64,000 bases of DNA, from NCBI GenBank assembly GCA_020249285.1, contig JADCFX010000011.1:1-64000 (forward strand), in the 5' to 3' direction. Positions 27,342 to 36,108 of the stretch are shown piece after piece. This DNA comes from Roseomonas sp. (GTDB lineage: Bacteria > Pseudomonadota > Alphaproteobacteria > Acetobacterales > Acetobacteraceae). The notes below the pieces were generated by a model that was not told where the DNA came from, ran no database searches, and was given only the letters and a program-made list of their open reading frames with translations. Numbering within the stretch: the stretch's first letter is position 1; every line of letters starts with the position of its first letter. The translations under genes were made by a program, and so were the position numbers.

Positions 27342-28892
27342 CTAAAGTGCCAGATCGGCCTTGCGAAGACCTTCGTCGAGCATTTGTGCCGCATCCGTAC
27401 AGAGCGGCGGCATTGACGCCATAGCTTTCTTAACTGCATCCGATCCGAATGCTTGGAAAAACTGGGACTTTGCCGATTGGAATTCCGAGTTGCGATCCAA
27501 TTTAGCTAAGGAAAGTAAATGAATGAGCTTCGGAAGCCTTAATGGCGGAGCGAGCCGAGCAAAGTCTACCGCCTGCGCAAAGTTGCTCGTAAAATAGGCG
27601 ACCCGCGCGGCGCCAAGATAGTACCAATTTGGACAGAATGGGTTGAGTTCGAAGGATCTATGCATCATGCGTTCGGCTGCGCCGAAGTGTCCGAGAACCT
27701 CAACCATATACTTACCCAGTAAAGCCATGGTATCAGCATGATTAGATCCAACTTCGGCCGCGCGCTCCAATGCGTCACGCGCACCGACTAGGTCACCGCG
27801 ACGAGCCAGCATCGCGCCCAGCTCCTCCAGCGCAATGGGGTCTCCTGGGTCAAGGTCTACGGCGCGCCTAATCGCCTCTTGTTGTCTTGCTCGTAGGGCG
27901 GCTTGGTTGTCTCCCCATCCATTTCCCAAAGCGTTCCCGTATGCAAAGCCAAGCACGGTCCAAGCGCGGGAAAGGGTTGGGTCAGCAGCAACTGCGGCTT
28001 CGAGAAGCTGGATTCCACGCAGCGTGCCCTCGCGATCAAGTCTCGCTTCCTGTTCATAGCCAAGTAGGTAAAGCTCGTAGGCATGGAGATTCGCCGGCGG
28101 CACCCGCCTGACGCGCACAAGTTCCGCTCGGGCGATTGCACCGCCGAAACCAGCCAATGCACCTGCAACACGGCCAACCACTTCCTGCTGAATAAGGAAA
28201 ACCCCTTCCTTAACGCGACTATAGCGGCCTGCCCAAACATGCTCACCGGTCTCGCGTTCAATCAGCTGCGCTGTTACGTTCACCTGTTGGCTATCGGACT
28301 GAACGCTTCCTTCAAGCAGATAATTGGCCCCGAGTGAGCGACCGATCTCGCGAATATCAGCTACTCGGTCGCGCCAAGCGAAAGAGGATGTCCGTGCGAT
28401 AACGCGTAGGTCTGGGTGTCTTGCAAGATCAGTAATCATGTCCTCGACCAGCCCATCGCAGAGCCGTCCGAGACGCCGCCCGCCAGACAAATTCAAAAAG
28501 GGTAGAACCGCAAGCACAGGGCGTAGCGAATGCATCGGCACGTCACTTGGTGGACGCTCGGTAGGCTTCGCAATGCCCTCTAGCTCAAGCAAGTAGCCAC
28601 GTCGTGGTACCGTGCGAAGCAAGTCGCCGCTGTTATCATCTAAAGCCTTCCTAAGTTCCGCTATACATTGGGTAAGGCTGGCATCCGTAACAAAGACTTC
28701 CGGCCAGACTGTATCAAGTAAATTCGCGCGCGACACCACGCTGCCGGCATTCCGAATAAGGTGGCACAGCACATTCCATGTCTTCGGTCGAAGCCATATT
28801 TGTTGATCATCCAACCCAATAAGACAACCACGCTGAATATCTGCCCTAATGGAACCCAACTGAACGTCGGAAGGGAAAGGATCGCTCTTCAA
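27342..28892 (-). CDS. Winged-helix (OmpR/CadC-type) regulator with TolB-like and TPR regions
   Basis: This is a 516-residue predicted transcription factor. Residues 10-105 form an OmpR/CadC-type winged helix (WLRPKTWNVLCHLIRNAGSVVSR, LTQCIAELRKALDD, RTVPRRGYLLE). Residues 125-235 resemble the TolB/FlgO-like fold seen in adenylate-cyclase-type proteins (LAVLPFLNLSGG, RVIARTSSFAWR, GANYLLEGSVQ). The rest is a tetratricopeptide-like helical array. Unlike CadC, no membrane segment is visible. Codon use and base composition are more AT-rich than neighbours, which suggests transfer. No obvious target gene lies next to it. Confidence 0.85.
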   Translation of the reverse strand: MKSDPFPSDVQLGSIRADIQRGCLIGLDDQQIWLRPKTWNVLCHLIRNAGSVVSRANLLDTVWPEVFVTDASLTQCIAELRKALDDNSGDLLRTVPRRGYLLELEGIAKPTERPPSDVPMHSLRPVLAVLPFLNLSGGRRLGRLCDGLVEDMITDLARHPDLRVIARTSSFAWRDRVADIREIGRSLGANYLLEGSVQSDSQQVNVTAQLIERETGEHVWAGRYSRVKEGVFLIQQEVVGRVAGALAGFGGAIARAELVRVRRVPPANLHAYELYLLGYEQEARLDREGTLRGIQLLEAAVAADPTLSRAWTVLGFAYGNALGNGWGDNQAALRARQQEAIRRAVDLDPGDPIALEELGAMLARRGDLVGARDALERAAEVGSNHADTMALLGKYMVEVLGHFGAAERMMHRSFELNPFCPNWYYLGAARVAYFTSNFAQAVDFARLAPPLRLPKLIHLLSLAKLDRNSEFQSAKSQFFQAFGSDAVKKAMASMPPLCTDAAQMLDEGLRKADLAL

Positions 28893-29127
28893 GGCTGATA
28901 CCTCTTTCTGATTGACACTTTAACAACTGGCTACATGTTTTGACGCCTACTTACAAATTTTGCTTTATGGGGTGAGAGGTTTTCGTTGCAGCGACGTCCA
29001 CCCACCTCAAGGCAAATCATTCTGATGGACCGGAGTCTGGTCAACGGAGATAACATGGAGTGTGCTCAAGGCTTGCCTCCGCTTGCTATGCCTCAGTCTG
29101 GACTGCGACGGCGAGATTGTCAGGCAG

Positions 29128-29817
29128 CTAATCTTCCAAAACCCGCCCGGCGCGGTGCCGGCGCAGCAACCAAAGCCCGATCAGCACCGAAACCACGAAA
29201 AGCGCGGCCGCCAGCCCCATTTGCCAGGCGCCATCCACCCGGATGCCCTTGCCCAGCAGCGCAAAAATCACCGTCTGCGGCACATAGCCAATCGCCGAGG
29301 CCGCCAGGAACGCCAAAGGCGGCACCGCCGCCATCCCGGCCAGCAGATTGACCGCGAGGTTATTGCCAATCGGCAGCAAGCGCAGCGCCAAAGTGGCGCC
29401 AAAGGGGCTGCCGATCAGCACATCCCGCATCGGGCGCAGCCTGTGGCCGAAACGCCCGGCCAGCCGAGCCTCGGCCCAGGGGCGACCAATGGCCCTCGCC
29501 CAGGCATAGGCCACAGCGCAGCCCAGGATTTGCGCAGCCATGGCCAGCGCCGTGCCTTCCACCGCGCCAAAGGCATAGCCGGCCAGAAAGGCGATCCCCT
29601 GGCGCGGCACGCCTGCGGCCGTCAGCGCTGCCCCGGCCAGCACGAAAACCACATCACCCAGCAAGCCCTGGCCCAGCACATATTGATCAACCCACTCCGT
29701 CCCCGGCGCGGCACCCAGGCTTCTCAGCAAAAGCCCCCCGGCCATGAGGCCAAGTGCCAGCACCAGCAACCGGATCAGCGCCGCCCGCCGCCGGGCGGAA
29801 GGCGCGGGGGTGGTCAT
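29128..29817 (-). CDS. TVP38/TMEM64 (DedA-like) membrane protein
   Basis: This 229-residue inner-membrane protein has about five to six hydrophobic segments. It shows the VTT/DedA core: GVPRQGIAFLAGYAFGAVEG, AWARAIGRPWAE, RLLPIGNNLAVNLLAGMAAVPPLAFLAASAIGYVPQTVIFALLG. The family is linked to lipid scrambling and membrane homeostasis, but individual members are mostly uncharacterised. It overlaps the upstream glycosyltransferase stop by 4 bp, so the two are translated together. About 235 bases without a gene separate it from the regulator gene. Confidence 0.9.
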   Translation of the reverse strand: MTTPAPSARRRAALIRLLVLALGLMAGGLLLRSLGAAPGTEWVDQYVLGQGLLGDVVFVLAGAALTAAGVPRQGIAFLAGYAFGAVEGTALAMAAQILGCAVAYAWARAIGRPWAEARLAGRFGHRLRPMRDVLIGSPFGATLALRLLPIGNNLAVNLLAGMAAVPPLAFLAASAIGYVPQTVIFALLGKGIRVDGAWQMGLAAALFVVSVLIGLWLLRRHRAGRVLED

Positions 29818-30566
29818 GCCTCGGGCTCGATCACCGGGCGCTTGCCGCGCCTTTGCAGCCAGGCAACGCCGATCAGGTCCAGGATGCTGACCGCGAGCCG
29901 ATCCAACGTGCCGTAATTGGATTTGCCGCGCACGCGCGGGCGATGATTGACGGGTTCGCTGATTACCACCCCGCCAGCGCGCAAGGTCAGCGCCGGCAGG
30001 AAGCGGTGCATGTGATCGAAATGCGGCAGGCTGAGGAACAGCGCGCGCGAAAACACCTTCAAGCCACAGCCGGTATCGGGCGTGGCATCCCGCAGCATCC
30101 AGGCGCGGAAGCGATTGGCGAGGCGGCTCGTGAAGCGCTTCACCGTCGAATCGCGCCGATTGACGCGATGCCCGGCAATCAGCACCGGGGCGCCCGTGCC
30201 GGCCTCGGCCACGGCGCGGGCCAGAAGGCGGGGAATATCGGCAGGGTCGTTCTGTCCATCACCATCCAGCGTGGCGATCCATTCGCCCCGCGCGGCCTTA
30301 ACCCCCGTGATCACCGCGGCTGATTGCCCGCAGGAGGCGCGGTGGCGCAGCGCGCGCAAGGGCGCGCCTTCTGCTCGCGCCGCGGCCAATTCCTGCGGCG
30401 TGGTATCGGTGGAACCGTCATCCACATAGACAATCTCATGCGCGACACCGGCCAAAGCAGCGCGGATTTCGGCAATCAGGGGCGCGATATTGGGGGCTTC
30501 ATTGCGCACCGGCACCACCACGGAAATCAGTTGCGCGGCCGAGGGCTGAACATTGTCTGAGGACAT
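29814..30566 (-). CDS. Family 2 glycosyltransferase (dolichyl-phosphate mannosyltransferase-like)
   Basis: This 250-residue cytoplasmic-face enzyme has a GT2 fold: ISVVVPVRNEAPNIAPLI at the start, IVYVDDGSTDTT, and the nucleotide-sugar/metal motif WIATLDGDGQNDPADI. It ends near RPRVRGKSNYGTLDRLAVSILDL, as in polyprenyl-phosphate sugar transferases such as DPM1/ArnC. It probably loads a sugar onto a lipid carrier. The ATG at 30566 is chosen because it starts the conserved region; a start 20 codons upstream is unlikely. The TVP38 gene follows. Confidence 0.9.
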   Translation of the reverse strand: MSSDNVQPSAAQLISVVVPVRNEAPNIAPLIAEIRAALAGVAHEIVYVDDGSTDTTPQELAAARAEGAPLRALRHRASCGQSAAVITGVKAARGEWIATLDGDGQNDPADIPRLLARAVAEAGTGAPVLIAGHRVNRRDSTVKRFTSRLANRFRAWMLRDATPDTGCGLKVFSRALFLSLPHFDHMHRFLPALTLRAGGVVISEPVNHRPRVRGKSNYGTLDRLAVSILDLIGVAWLQRRGKRPVIEPEA

Positions 30567-30636
30567 GAGAATTTTGCGGTAGCAGGGCCGCCAAGTCACG
30601 GCAAGCAGGGGTGCATCGCCCCGCAACTGCCCCTAT

Positions 30637-31740
30637 ATGCGCGCCATGCCCTTCGACACACGCTCCCTGCCCGCCGATATCGCCGCCGCCGAACAACAGG
30701 ACGCAACCCGCGCCATTGCCTTTTGGCTGCTGGGCGTGGCCGGCATGGTCTGGTTCATGGTGGGCCTCGGCGGGGCGACGCGGCTGACGGGTTCTGGCCT
30801 TTCCATCATGGAATGGGCGCCGATTGCGGGAACGCTGCCGCCGCTGTCACAAGCCGAATGGCAAAGGCTTTACGATCTTTACCGCACCATTCCGCAATAT
30901 CAGCTGGTCAATCAGGGTTTTGGCATCGAAGGCTTCAAGGAGATTTTCTGGCTGGAATGGGGGCATCGGCTTTGGGGGCGGCTGATTGGCGTGGCCTATG
31001 TGGGGGGCCTTGCCTGGTTCTGGCTGCGCGGGCGGGTGCCGGCTTCGCTCAAGCCTCGGCTTTTGCTGCTGCTGGCGCTGGGGGGGCTGCAAGGCGCCAT
31101 TGGCTGGTTCATGGTGGCATCGGGGTTTGATGCGGATAGGACAGCGGTTTCGCCCTATCGGCTGGTGATCCATCTGGGGCTGGCCTTTGTGCTGTTTGGG
31201 CTGTTGTTCTGGACGGCGCTGAGCCTTTTGCGCCCGGCCCGAAGCGGCCCGGTTGATGCTGGTGCGTTGCGTGGCTTGGTGCATGCCACGGCGGCGCTTG
31301 CAGTGCTGGCGATGCTGGCGGGCGGCTTTGTGGCCGGCATTCGCGCGGGCTTCAGTTACAATACCTTCCCGCTGATGGATGGGCGGCTGGTGCCGGAAGG
31401 CTATTGGGATTTGACGCCGGCGCTCAAGAATTTCACCGCCAATATCGCCGCGGTGCAATTCAACCATCGGCTTTTAGCAACCGCCGTGCTGGTGGTGGCG
31501 GTGATTGCAGGCGTATTGGCCTGGCGTAGGCTTGCGCCCGGCTTCGCGCGAGCTGCGGTGCTGGCGCTGGCGGGCGCAGTCGCGCTGCAATATGCGCTTG
31601 GCATTGCGACGCTGTTGGCCGTGGTGCCGGTTTGGCTTGGCACTTTGCACCAAAGCATTGCGGTGCTGGTGCTGGCGACAGCCCTTGCCGCCATTCATGG
31701 CTTGCGCCGCCCGCGCGCAACCGCTTCTCTGAACGCCTGA
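30637..31740 (+). CDS. ctaA: Heme A synthase (COX15/CtaA type 2)
   Basis: This integral membrane enzyme oxidises heme O to heme A for aa3-type cytochrome oxidases. It has 367 residues and about eight helices. Signature stretches are GGATRLTGSGLSIMEWAPIAG, EFKEIFWLEWGHRLWGR-like EGFKEIFWLEWGHRLWGR, GGFVAGIRAGFSYNTFPLMDG and VQFNHRLLA, with the conserved histidines for heme binding. The long loop between helices 1 and 2 marks the COX15 type. A second ATG at 30646 is an alternative start. tldD follows. Confidence 0.95.
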   Translation: MRAMPFDTRSLPADIAAAEQQDATRAIAFWLLGVAGMVWFMVGLGGATRLTGSGLSIMEWAPIAGTLPPLSQAEWQRLYDLYRTIPQYQLVNQGFGIEGFKEIFWLEWGHRLWGRLIGVAYVGGLAWFWLRGRVPASLKPRLLLLLALGGLQGAIGWFMVASGFDADRTAVSPYRLVIHLGLAFVLFGLLFWTALSLLRPARSGPVDAGALRGLVHATAALAVLAMLAGGFVAGIRAGFSYNTFPLMDGRLVPEGYWDLTPALKNFTANIAAVQFNHRLLATAVLVVAVIAGVLAWRRLAPGFARAAVLALAGAVALQYALGIATLLAVVPVWLGTLHQSIAVLVLATALAAIHGLRRPRATASLNA

Positions 31741-31757
31741 CCTTCGAGGTAGAAACC

Positions 31758-33185
31758 ATGAACGCGCTCGGCATCACTGATGATCTGTTTTTCACGCTAC
31801 TGGATCGCGCTGGCGCCGAACGCCAATTGCGCGACGCAACGGCGGGCTGTGAGGATGGCGAGTTGTTCCTGGAATACCGCGAAAGCGAGGCGATTTCGCT
31901 GGATGATGGCCGCATCCGTTCTGCGAGTTACGATGCCACGCGCGGCTTCGGCTTGCGTGCCGTGGCCGGGGAAGCCGCAGGCTATGCCCATGCAGGGGAA
32001 TTGTCGGATGCCGCGCTTTCGCGTGCCGCGGCTGCGGTGAAGGCAGTGCGCCAGGGCCATAGCGGGGCTTTGGATATCGCGCCGCGCGCCACCAATGCGC
32101 GGCTCTACACCGATGCGAATCCACTCACGCAAATGGATTTCGCCGCCAAGACCGCTTTGTTGCAGGAAATTGACGCCTATGCGCGCGGACGAGATCCGCG
32201 CGTGGTGCAGGTAATGGCCTCCATCACCGGGGAATGGCAGGCGGTGCAGATCCTGCGCCCGGATGGGCAGCGCTTCGCTGATTTGCGCCCACTCGTGCGC
32301 TTCAATGTCTCAGTCGTGGTGGCCGAGGGTGATCGGCGGGAGACGGGCAGCTTCGGCACCGGTGGGCGCCACGCCTATGACCGCGTGCTGGGTGGAGAAT
32401 CCTGGAAGCGCGGCGTGGATGAGGCGCTGCGCCAAGCCTTGGTAAACCTTGGTAGCGTGCCTGCACCGGCGGGCGAAATGGAAGTAGTGCTTGGCCCGGG
32501 CTGGCCCGGCATTCTGCTGCATGAAGCGATTGGCCATGGCTTGGAAGGCGATTTCAATCGCAAAAAGACATCGGCCTTTGCCGGGCTGCTTGGCCAGCGC
32601 ATCGCCGCCCCCGGTGTAACGGTAGTGGATGATGGCACGCTGCCCGATAGGCGCGGCAGCCTGACGGTGGATGATGAAGGCACGCCAAGCGGGCGCACCA
32701 CGCTGATTGAAGACGGCATCCTTGTTGGGTTCTTGCAGGATCGGCAGAATGCCCGGCTGATGGGTGTGGCCCCCACCGGCAATGGCCGCCGCCAGAGCTA
32801 TGCGCATAGCCCAATGCCACGCATGACAAACACGGTGATGCTGGGCGGCGCCCATACGCCGGAAGAAGTGCTGGGCAGTGTCAAACGCGGGCTTTACGCG
32901 GTGAATTTCGGCGGCGGGCAGGTGGATATCACCTCCGGCAAATTCGTCTTCAGCGCTTCGGAAGCTTACCTGATTGAAAACGGCAAGATCGGTGCGCCGG
33001 TGAAGGGCGCGACACTCATTGGCAATGGGCCGGATGCGCTGACCAAGGTCAGCATGGTTGCCAATGACATGGCGCTCGACCCCGGCATTGGCACTTGCGG
33101 CAAGCAGGGCCAGGGCGTGCCGGTTGGCGTTGGCCAACCAACACTGAAACTGACCGGGCTGACGGTGGGTGGGACGGCAGTTTAG
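31758..33185 (+). CDS. tldD: Metalloprotease TldD
   Basis: TldD pairs with TldE/PmbA as a cytoplasmic zinc protease that degrades or processes unfolded peptides. This 475-residue protein has the zinc-binding HExxxH motif in LLHEAIGHGLEGDFN, plus GRQSYAHSPMPRMTNT-type and FGGGQVDITSGKFVFSASEAYLI conserved regions. The ATG at 31758 starts the real protein (MNALGITDDLFF). The longer frame overlaps ctaA. Its partner gene is not in this window. A stem-loop terminator follows. Confidence 0.95.
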   Translation: MNALGITDDLFFTLLDRAGAERQLRDATAGCEDGELFLEYRESEAISLDDGRIRSASYDATRGFGLRAVAGEAAGYAHAGELSDAALSRAAAAVKAVRQGHSGALDIAPRATNARLYTDANPLTQMDFAAKTALLQEIDAYARGRDPRVVQVMASITGEWQAVQILRPDGQRFADLRPLVRFNVSVVVAEGDRRETGSFGTGGRHAYDRVLGGESWKRGVDEALRQALVNLGSVPAPAGEMEVVLGPGWPGILLHEAIGHGLEGDFNRKKTSAFAGLLGQRIAAPGVTVVDDGTLPDRRGSLTVDDEGTPSGRTTLIEDGILVGFLQDRQNARLMGVAPTGNGRRQSYAHSPMPRMTNTVMLGGAHTPEEVLGSVKRGLYAVNFGGGQVDITSGKFVFSASEAYLIENGKIGAPVKGATLIGNGPDALTKVSMVANDMALDPGIGTCGKQGQGVPVGVGQPTLKLTGLTVGGTAV

Positions 33186-33233
33186 TACACATCCGCTTCA
33201 CATTCGTTCAGCGGATACGCACTAAACTTTTTT
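33182..33233 (+). terminator. Stem-loop terminator after tldD
   Basis: A stem ATCCGCT/AGCGGAT (33191-33197, 33210-33216) is extended by TTAGT/ACTAA (33182-33186, 33221-33225) across an internal loop. Six T residues follow at 33228-33233. The left arm includes the tldD stop codon. Confidence 0.65.
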
Positions 33234-33287
33234 GTTTGGTCGCATTTTTCGAGCCGCCAAGTGAAGACACTTGGCTTGAAAATGCTC
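33234..33287 (-). repeat. Dispersed hairpin repeat, single copy
   Basis: This copy is inverted relative to the tandem array. Read on the minus strand it has GCATTTTCAAGCCAAGTG-TCTT-CACTTGGCGGCTCG, then AAAAATGCGACCAAAC. It lies between the convergent tldD and cheR genes and ends one base before the cheR stop codon. Confidence 0.9.
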
Positions 33288-34115
33288 CTAGCTTGCCTTG
33301 GCGGCGCTGCGCATCAATTCGTAAGCGCCGCGCTCTCCCGAACTTGGCACAAGCCGCGTGGTGAGGCCGAGCACGGTTTCCGCGCCACCAAGATATACAT
33401 ATCCATCCGGCTGCAATTGATTGGCGATATTGGCCAGCACCTGCGTCTTGGTGGCTCCATCAAAATAGATCAGCACATTGCGGCAGAAGATGATGTCGAA
33501 GCGCCCAAGGATGGCGGGGTTTTCCAGCAGGTTGAAGCATTGCCAACGCACCATGGCGCGCAGCCCTTCGGAAATGCGCCAGCGCCCCGAATCCGGCTTG
33601 AAATACTTAACCAGCAATTGCACTGGCAGTCCGCGCTGCACTTCGAATTGCGAAAACAGCCCTTCCTGTGCCCGCGCCAGCACATCACGCGACAAATCCG
33701 TGCCGATGATCTCCACGCGCCGCCCGCCCAGCACCGGCCCCAATTCATTGACGATCATCGCCACAGAATAGGCTTCCTGCCCGGTCGAACTCGCCGCCGA
33801 CCACACCCGCAGCGCTTGGCCCGCAGGGCGCGCAGCCGCAAGTACCGGGAGAATCTTGCGCAAATGCTCAAAGGGTTTGCCATCGCGAAAGAAGGAGCTT
33901 TCATTGGTGGTCAGCGCTTCCACCACCTCCGTCGCCAGCGGCAGGGAAGGCGCATTGCGCAACCGCCCCGCCAGCGCATCCAAAGACACCAGCCTTTCGC
34001 GCTTGAGCATCGGCGCCAGCCGCGTCTCGAGCATATAGGCCTTTTCCGTGCTCAGCACGATGCCAGAGCGTGCCTTCACCAAGCCAGTGAGGAATTGAAA
34101 GGATTCAGGGGTCAT
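33288..34115 (-). CDS. cheR: Chemoreceptor methyltransferase CheR
   Basis: CheR methylates glutamates on chemoreceptors using S-adenosylmethionine. It has 275 residues. The N-terminal helical domain (LTGLVKARSGIVLSTEKAYMLETRL) precedes the SAM domain with NESSFFRDGKPFEHLR, RVWSAASSTGQEAYSVAM, IGTDLSRDVLARA and FDIIFCRNVLIYFD. All are typical of the family. It is the last gene of the cheA-W-Y-B-R operon and overlaps cheB by 4 bp. Confidence 0.96.
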   Translation of the reverse strand: MTPESFQFLTGLVKARSGIVLSTEKAYMLETRLAPMLKRERLVSLDALAGRLRNAPSLPLATEVVEALTTNESSFFRDGKPFEHLRKILPVLAAARPAGQALRVWSAASSTGQEAYSVAMIVNELGPVLGGRRVEIIGTDLSRDVLARAQEGLFSQFEVQRGLPVQLLVKYFKPDSGRWRISEGLRAMVRWQCFNLLENPAILGRFDIIFCRNVLIYFDGATKTQVLANIANQLQPDGYVYLGGAETVLGLTTRLVPSSGERGAYELMRSAAKAS

Positions 34116-35221
34116 GTTTTTGCACCCGGCAATTTGAAGATTTCGAGAACTCGCTCCGACAGAACTTCCGGCGGAGATTGCAGGCTGGCGATCCCGGCGC
34201 GCGAAACCGCGCCCGGCATGCCCCAGACCACAGAACTTGCTTCATCTTGCGCGAAAACCGCGCCACCCTTGGCGACGAGGCTACGGCAGCCTTCCAGCCC
34301 ATCCTGCCCCATGCCGGTCAGGATCACCGCCAGCACACGCCCGGAACAAATGCGCGAAGCACTTTGCAGCATGGGATCCACCGCAGGGCGGCAATAATTC
34401 ACCTGCGGTCCGGTATCGAGCTTGGCTACCAGCGTATCGCCAGGACCGGCATCCACAGTCAGATGATGATCACCCGGCGCCAGATAGATGCGCCCGGGCT
34501 GCATCACTTCCCCATGCTTGGCTTCGGCGCAGGGCATCACGCCAAGCTTGTCCAAGTGATCAGCCAGCATGGTGGTGAAGCCGGCTGGCATATGCTGAAC
34601 AATGGCGACAGGGATGGGCAGCGGCCGCAGATTCTTAAAGAAGGCCGCCAAGGCTTGCGGACCGCCGGTGGAACTGCCCACCGCCAATAGGCGCGGCCGC
34701 AGCATGGCCCTGGAAGCAGGGCGCGACATCGGCCGCGCACTGATGGGCAAGGGCGGCGGCGGGCGCAAGCGCTGTTCCGGAGTGCGACGCATGCGCGCCC
34801 AGCCCTGCACCTTGGCGATCAATTCATCGCGAAAGATTGGGCTGGCCGCGCCACCAAGTGATCCCGTGGGCTTTGGCACATAATCCACCGCCCCCGCGCG
34901 CAAGGCCGCCATCGCCGCCGCCGCACCACGCTGGGTCAGCGCACTGGCGACAATAATCGCGGTGCCTGGTGCCTGCTTCAGGATTAGCGGTATCGCTGTC
35001 ATGCCATCCATCACCGGCATTTCCAGATCAAGCAGCACCACTTGCGGCTTGGTCACCGCCAATGCGGAAAGCGCTGCCTGCCCATCACCGGCGCGATGAA
35101 CAATCCTGATGCCGGGATCGGTTTCCAGAATGCGGGCCATGATGCCGCGCTGCACGGCGCTGTCGTCGCACAGCATCACGCGCACTGGTTCCGTCGTGGT
35201 GGCGGGTGCCGGAAAACTCAC
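34112..35221 (-). CDS. cheB: Chemotaxis methylesterase/response regulator CheB
   Basis: CheB demethylates or deamidates receptors once phosphorylated by CheA. Its 369 residues comprise a receiver domain (about 10-125; acidic pocket VMLCDDSAVQR, phospho-aspartate in VVLLDLEMPVMDG) and a C-terminal esterase domain. The esterase has the catalytic serine in AVGSSTGGPQAL, histidine in IVQHMPAGFTTM and aspartate in AVILTGMGQDG. It overlaps cheR and the CheY gene by 4 bp on either side. Confidence 0.96.
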   Translation of the reverse strand: MSFPAPATTTEPVRVMLCDDSAVQRGIMARILETDPGIRIVHRAGDGQAALSALAVTKPQVVLLDLEMPVMDGMTAIPLILKQAPGTAIIVASALTQRGAAAAMAALRAGAVDYVPKPTGSLGGAASPIFRDELIAKVQGWARMRRTPEQRLRPPPPLPISARPMSRPASRAMLRPRLLAVGSSTGGPQALAAFFKNLRPLPIPVAIVQHMPAGFTTMLADHLDKLGVMPCAEAKHGEVMQPGRIYLAPGDHHLTVDAGPGDTLVAKLDTGPQVNYCRPAVDPMLQSASRICSGRVLAVILTGMGQDGLEGCRSLVAKGGAVFAQDEASSVVWGMPGAVSRAGIASLQSPPEVLSERVLEIFKLPGAKT

Positions 35222-35613
35222 GCGGCATCCGAAAGCAGGCCGGCCTGAACGAATTTATCGTGCAGGATACCAGCATCGAAAGGCTTCATGACGTATTCCT
35301 GCGCCCCGGCAGCCAGCGCCTCCACAATACGGTCAATGCCCGCTTCTGTGGTGCAAAGCACAACAATGGGCTGCGAAGGTCCGTGTTCCGCGCGACAATG
35401 CTTGAGGAATTCCAGCCCATCCATGACGGGCATATTCCAATCCAGCAGCACGGCTTCTGGCATTTCAGTACGGCAGGAAACCAGCGCTTCGGCGCCGTCC
35501 TTGGCTTCACGCACGGTGAAGCCAAGGCCTTCCACAATGCGCCGCGCGGCGCGCCTTACCACCGGGCTATCATCAACGATCAGGCAAGAGCGATTCTGCA
35601 TGGTTTCATTCAT
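35218..35613 (-). CDS. cheY: CheY-type response regulator
   Basis: This is a single-domain receiver of 131 residues, likely phosphorylated by CheA. The acidic pair is in CLIVDDSPVVR, the phospho-acceptor aspartate in AVLLDWNMPVMDG and the lysine in EYVMKPFD. The start at 35613 makes the usual 4-bp overlap with cheW; the open frame runs upstream but only through cheW. Position in the operon suggests it is the signal output of this pathway. Confidence 0.93.
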   Translation of the reverse strand: MNETMQNRSCLIVDDSPVVRRAARRIVEGLGFTVREAKDGAEALVSCRTEMPEAVLLDWNMPVMDGLEFLKHCRAEHGPSQPIVVLCTTEAGIDRIVEALAAGAQEYVMKPFDAGILHDKFVQAGLLSDAA

Positions 35614-36098
35614 CCGATATTGAGAAGACGCTCGACATCCAGCATCACAATCAGCCGGTCTTCTTCGCGATAGACGCTGAGCGATACGTCGCGCCAAAGC
35701 GGGTCGAGTGTTGGGGGATTGGGGCAAATGCCAGCCGAAGGCAGGGGCAGCACTTCACCTACTTGGTCCACGATCAGGCTGTATAATTCGCCTGTCTGTT
35801 CCACCACCACGCTCATCGCCTTGTCGGCATCATCGGCGGGCGGCAGGCCAAGGCGCCGGCGCAGATCAATCGCCGTCACAATACGCCCGCGCAGATTGAG
35901 CCCACCGGCAACTTCCGCCGGCGCCAGCGGGATCGGCGTGATGGCCTGCGGGCCGAGAACATCACGGACCAGGAGCACGGGAATGCTGCATGTCTGGCCT
36001 GCAACAGTCAGGGTCAGGAAGACTTCATCTTCCCGTTCGGCCAATGCCAAAGCGGCAATGGCAGCGCTGGAACGCTGGGTTTCGCTGATGCTTTGCAT
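35610..36098 (-). CDS. cheW: Chemotaxis coupling protein CheW
   Basis: CheW links chemoreceptors to CheA in the signalling array. It has 162 residues and the typical fold features: FLTLTVAGQTCSIPVLLVRDVLG, APAEVAGGLNLRGRIVTAIDLRRRLG, and VVEQTGELYSLIVDQVGEVL. The start at 36098 is decided by AGGAGGGGA ending two bases upstream of the ATG. A start seven codons earlier would overlap the cheA stop. Confidence 0.94.
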   Translation of the reverse strand: MQSISETQRSSAAIAALALAEREDEVFLTLTVAGQTCSIPVLLVRDVLGPQAITPIPLAPAEVAGGLNLRGRIVTAIDLRRRLGLPPADDADKAMSVVVEQTGELYSLIVDQVGEVLPLPSAGICPNPPTLDPLWRDVSLSVYREEDRLIVMLDVERLLNIG

Positions 36099-36108
36099 AA
36101 TCCCCTCC

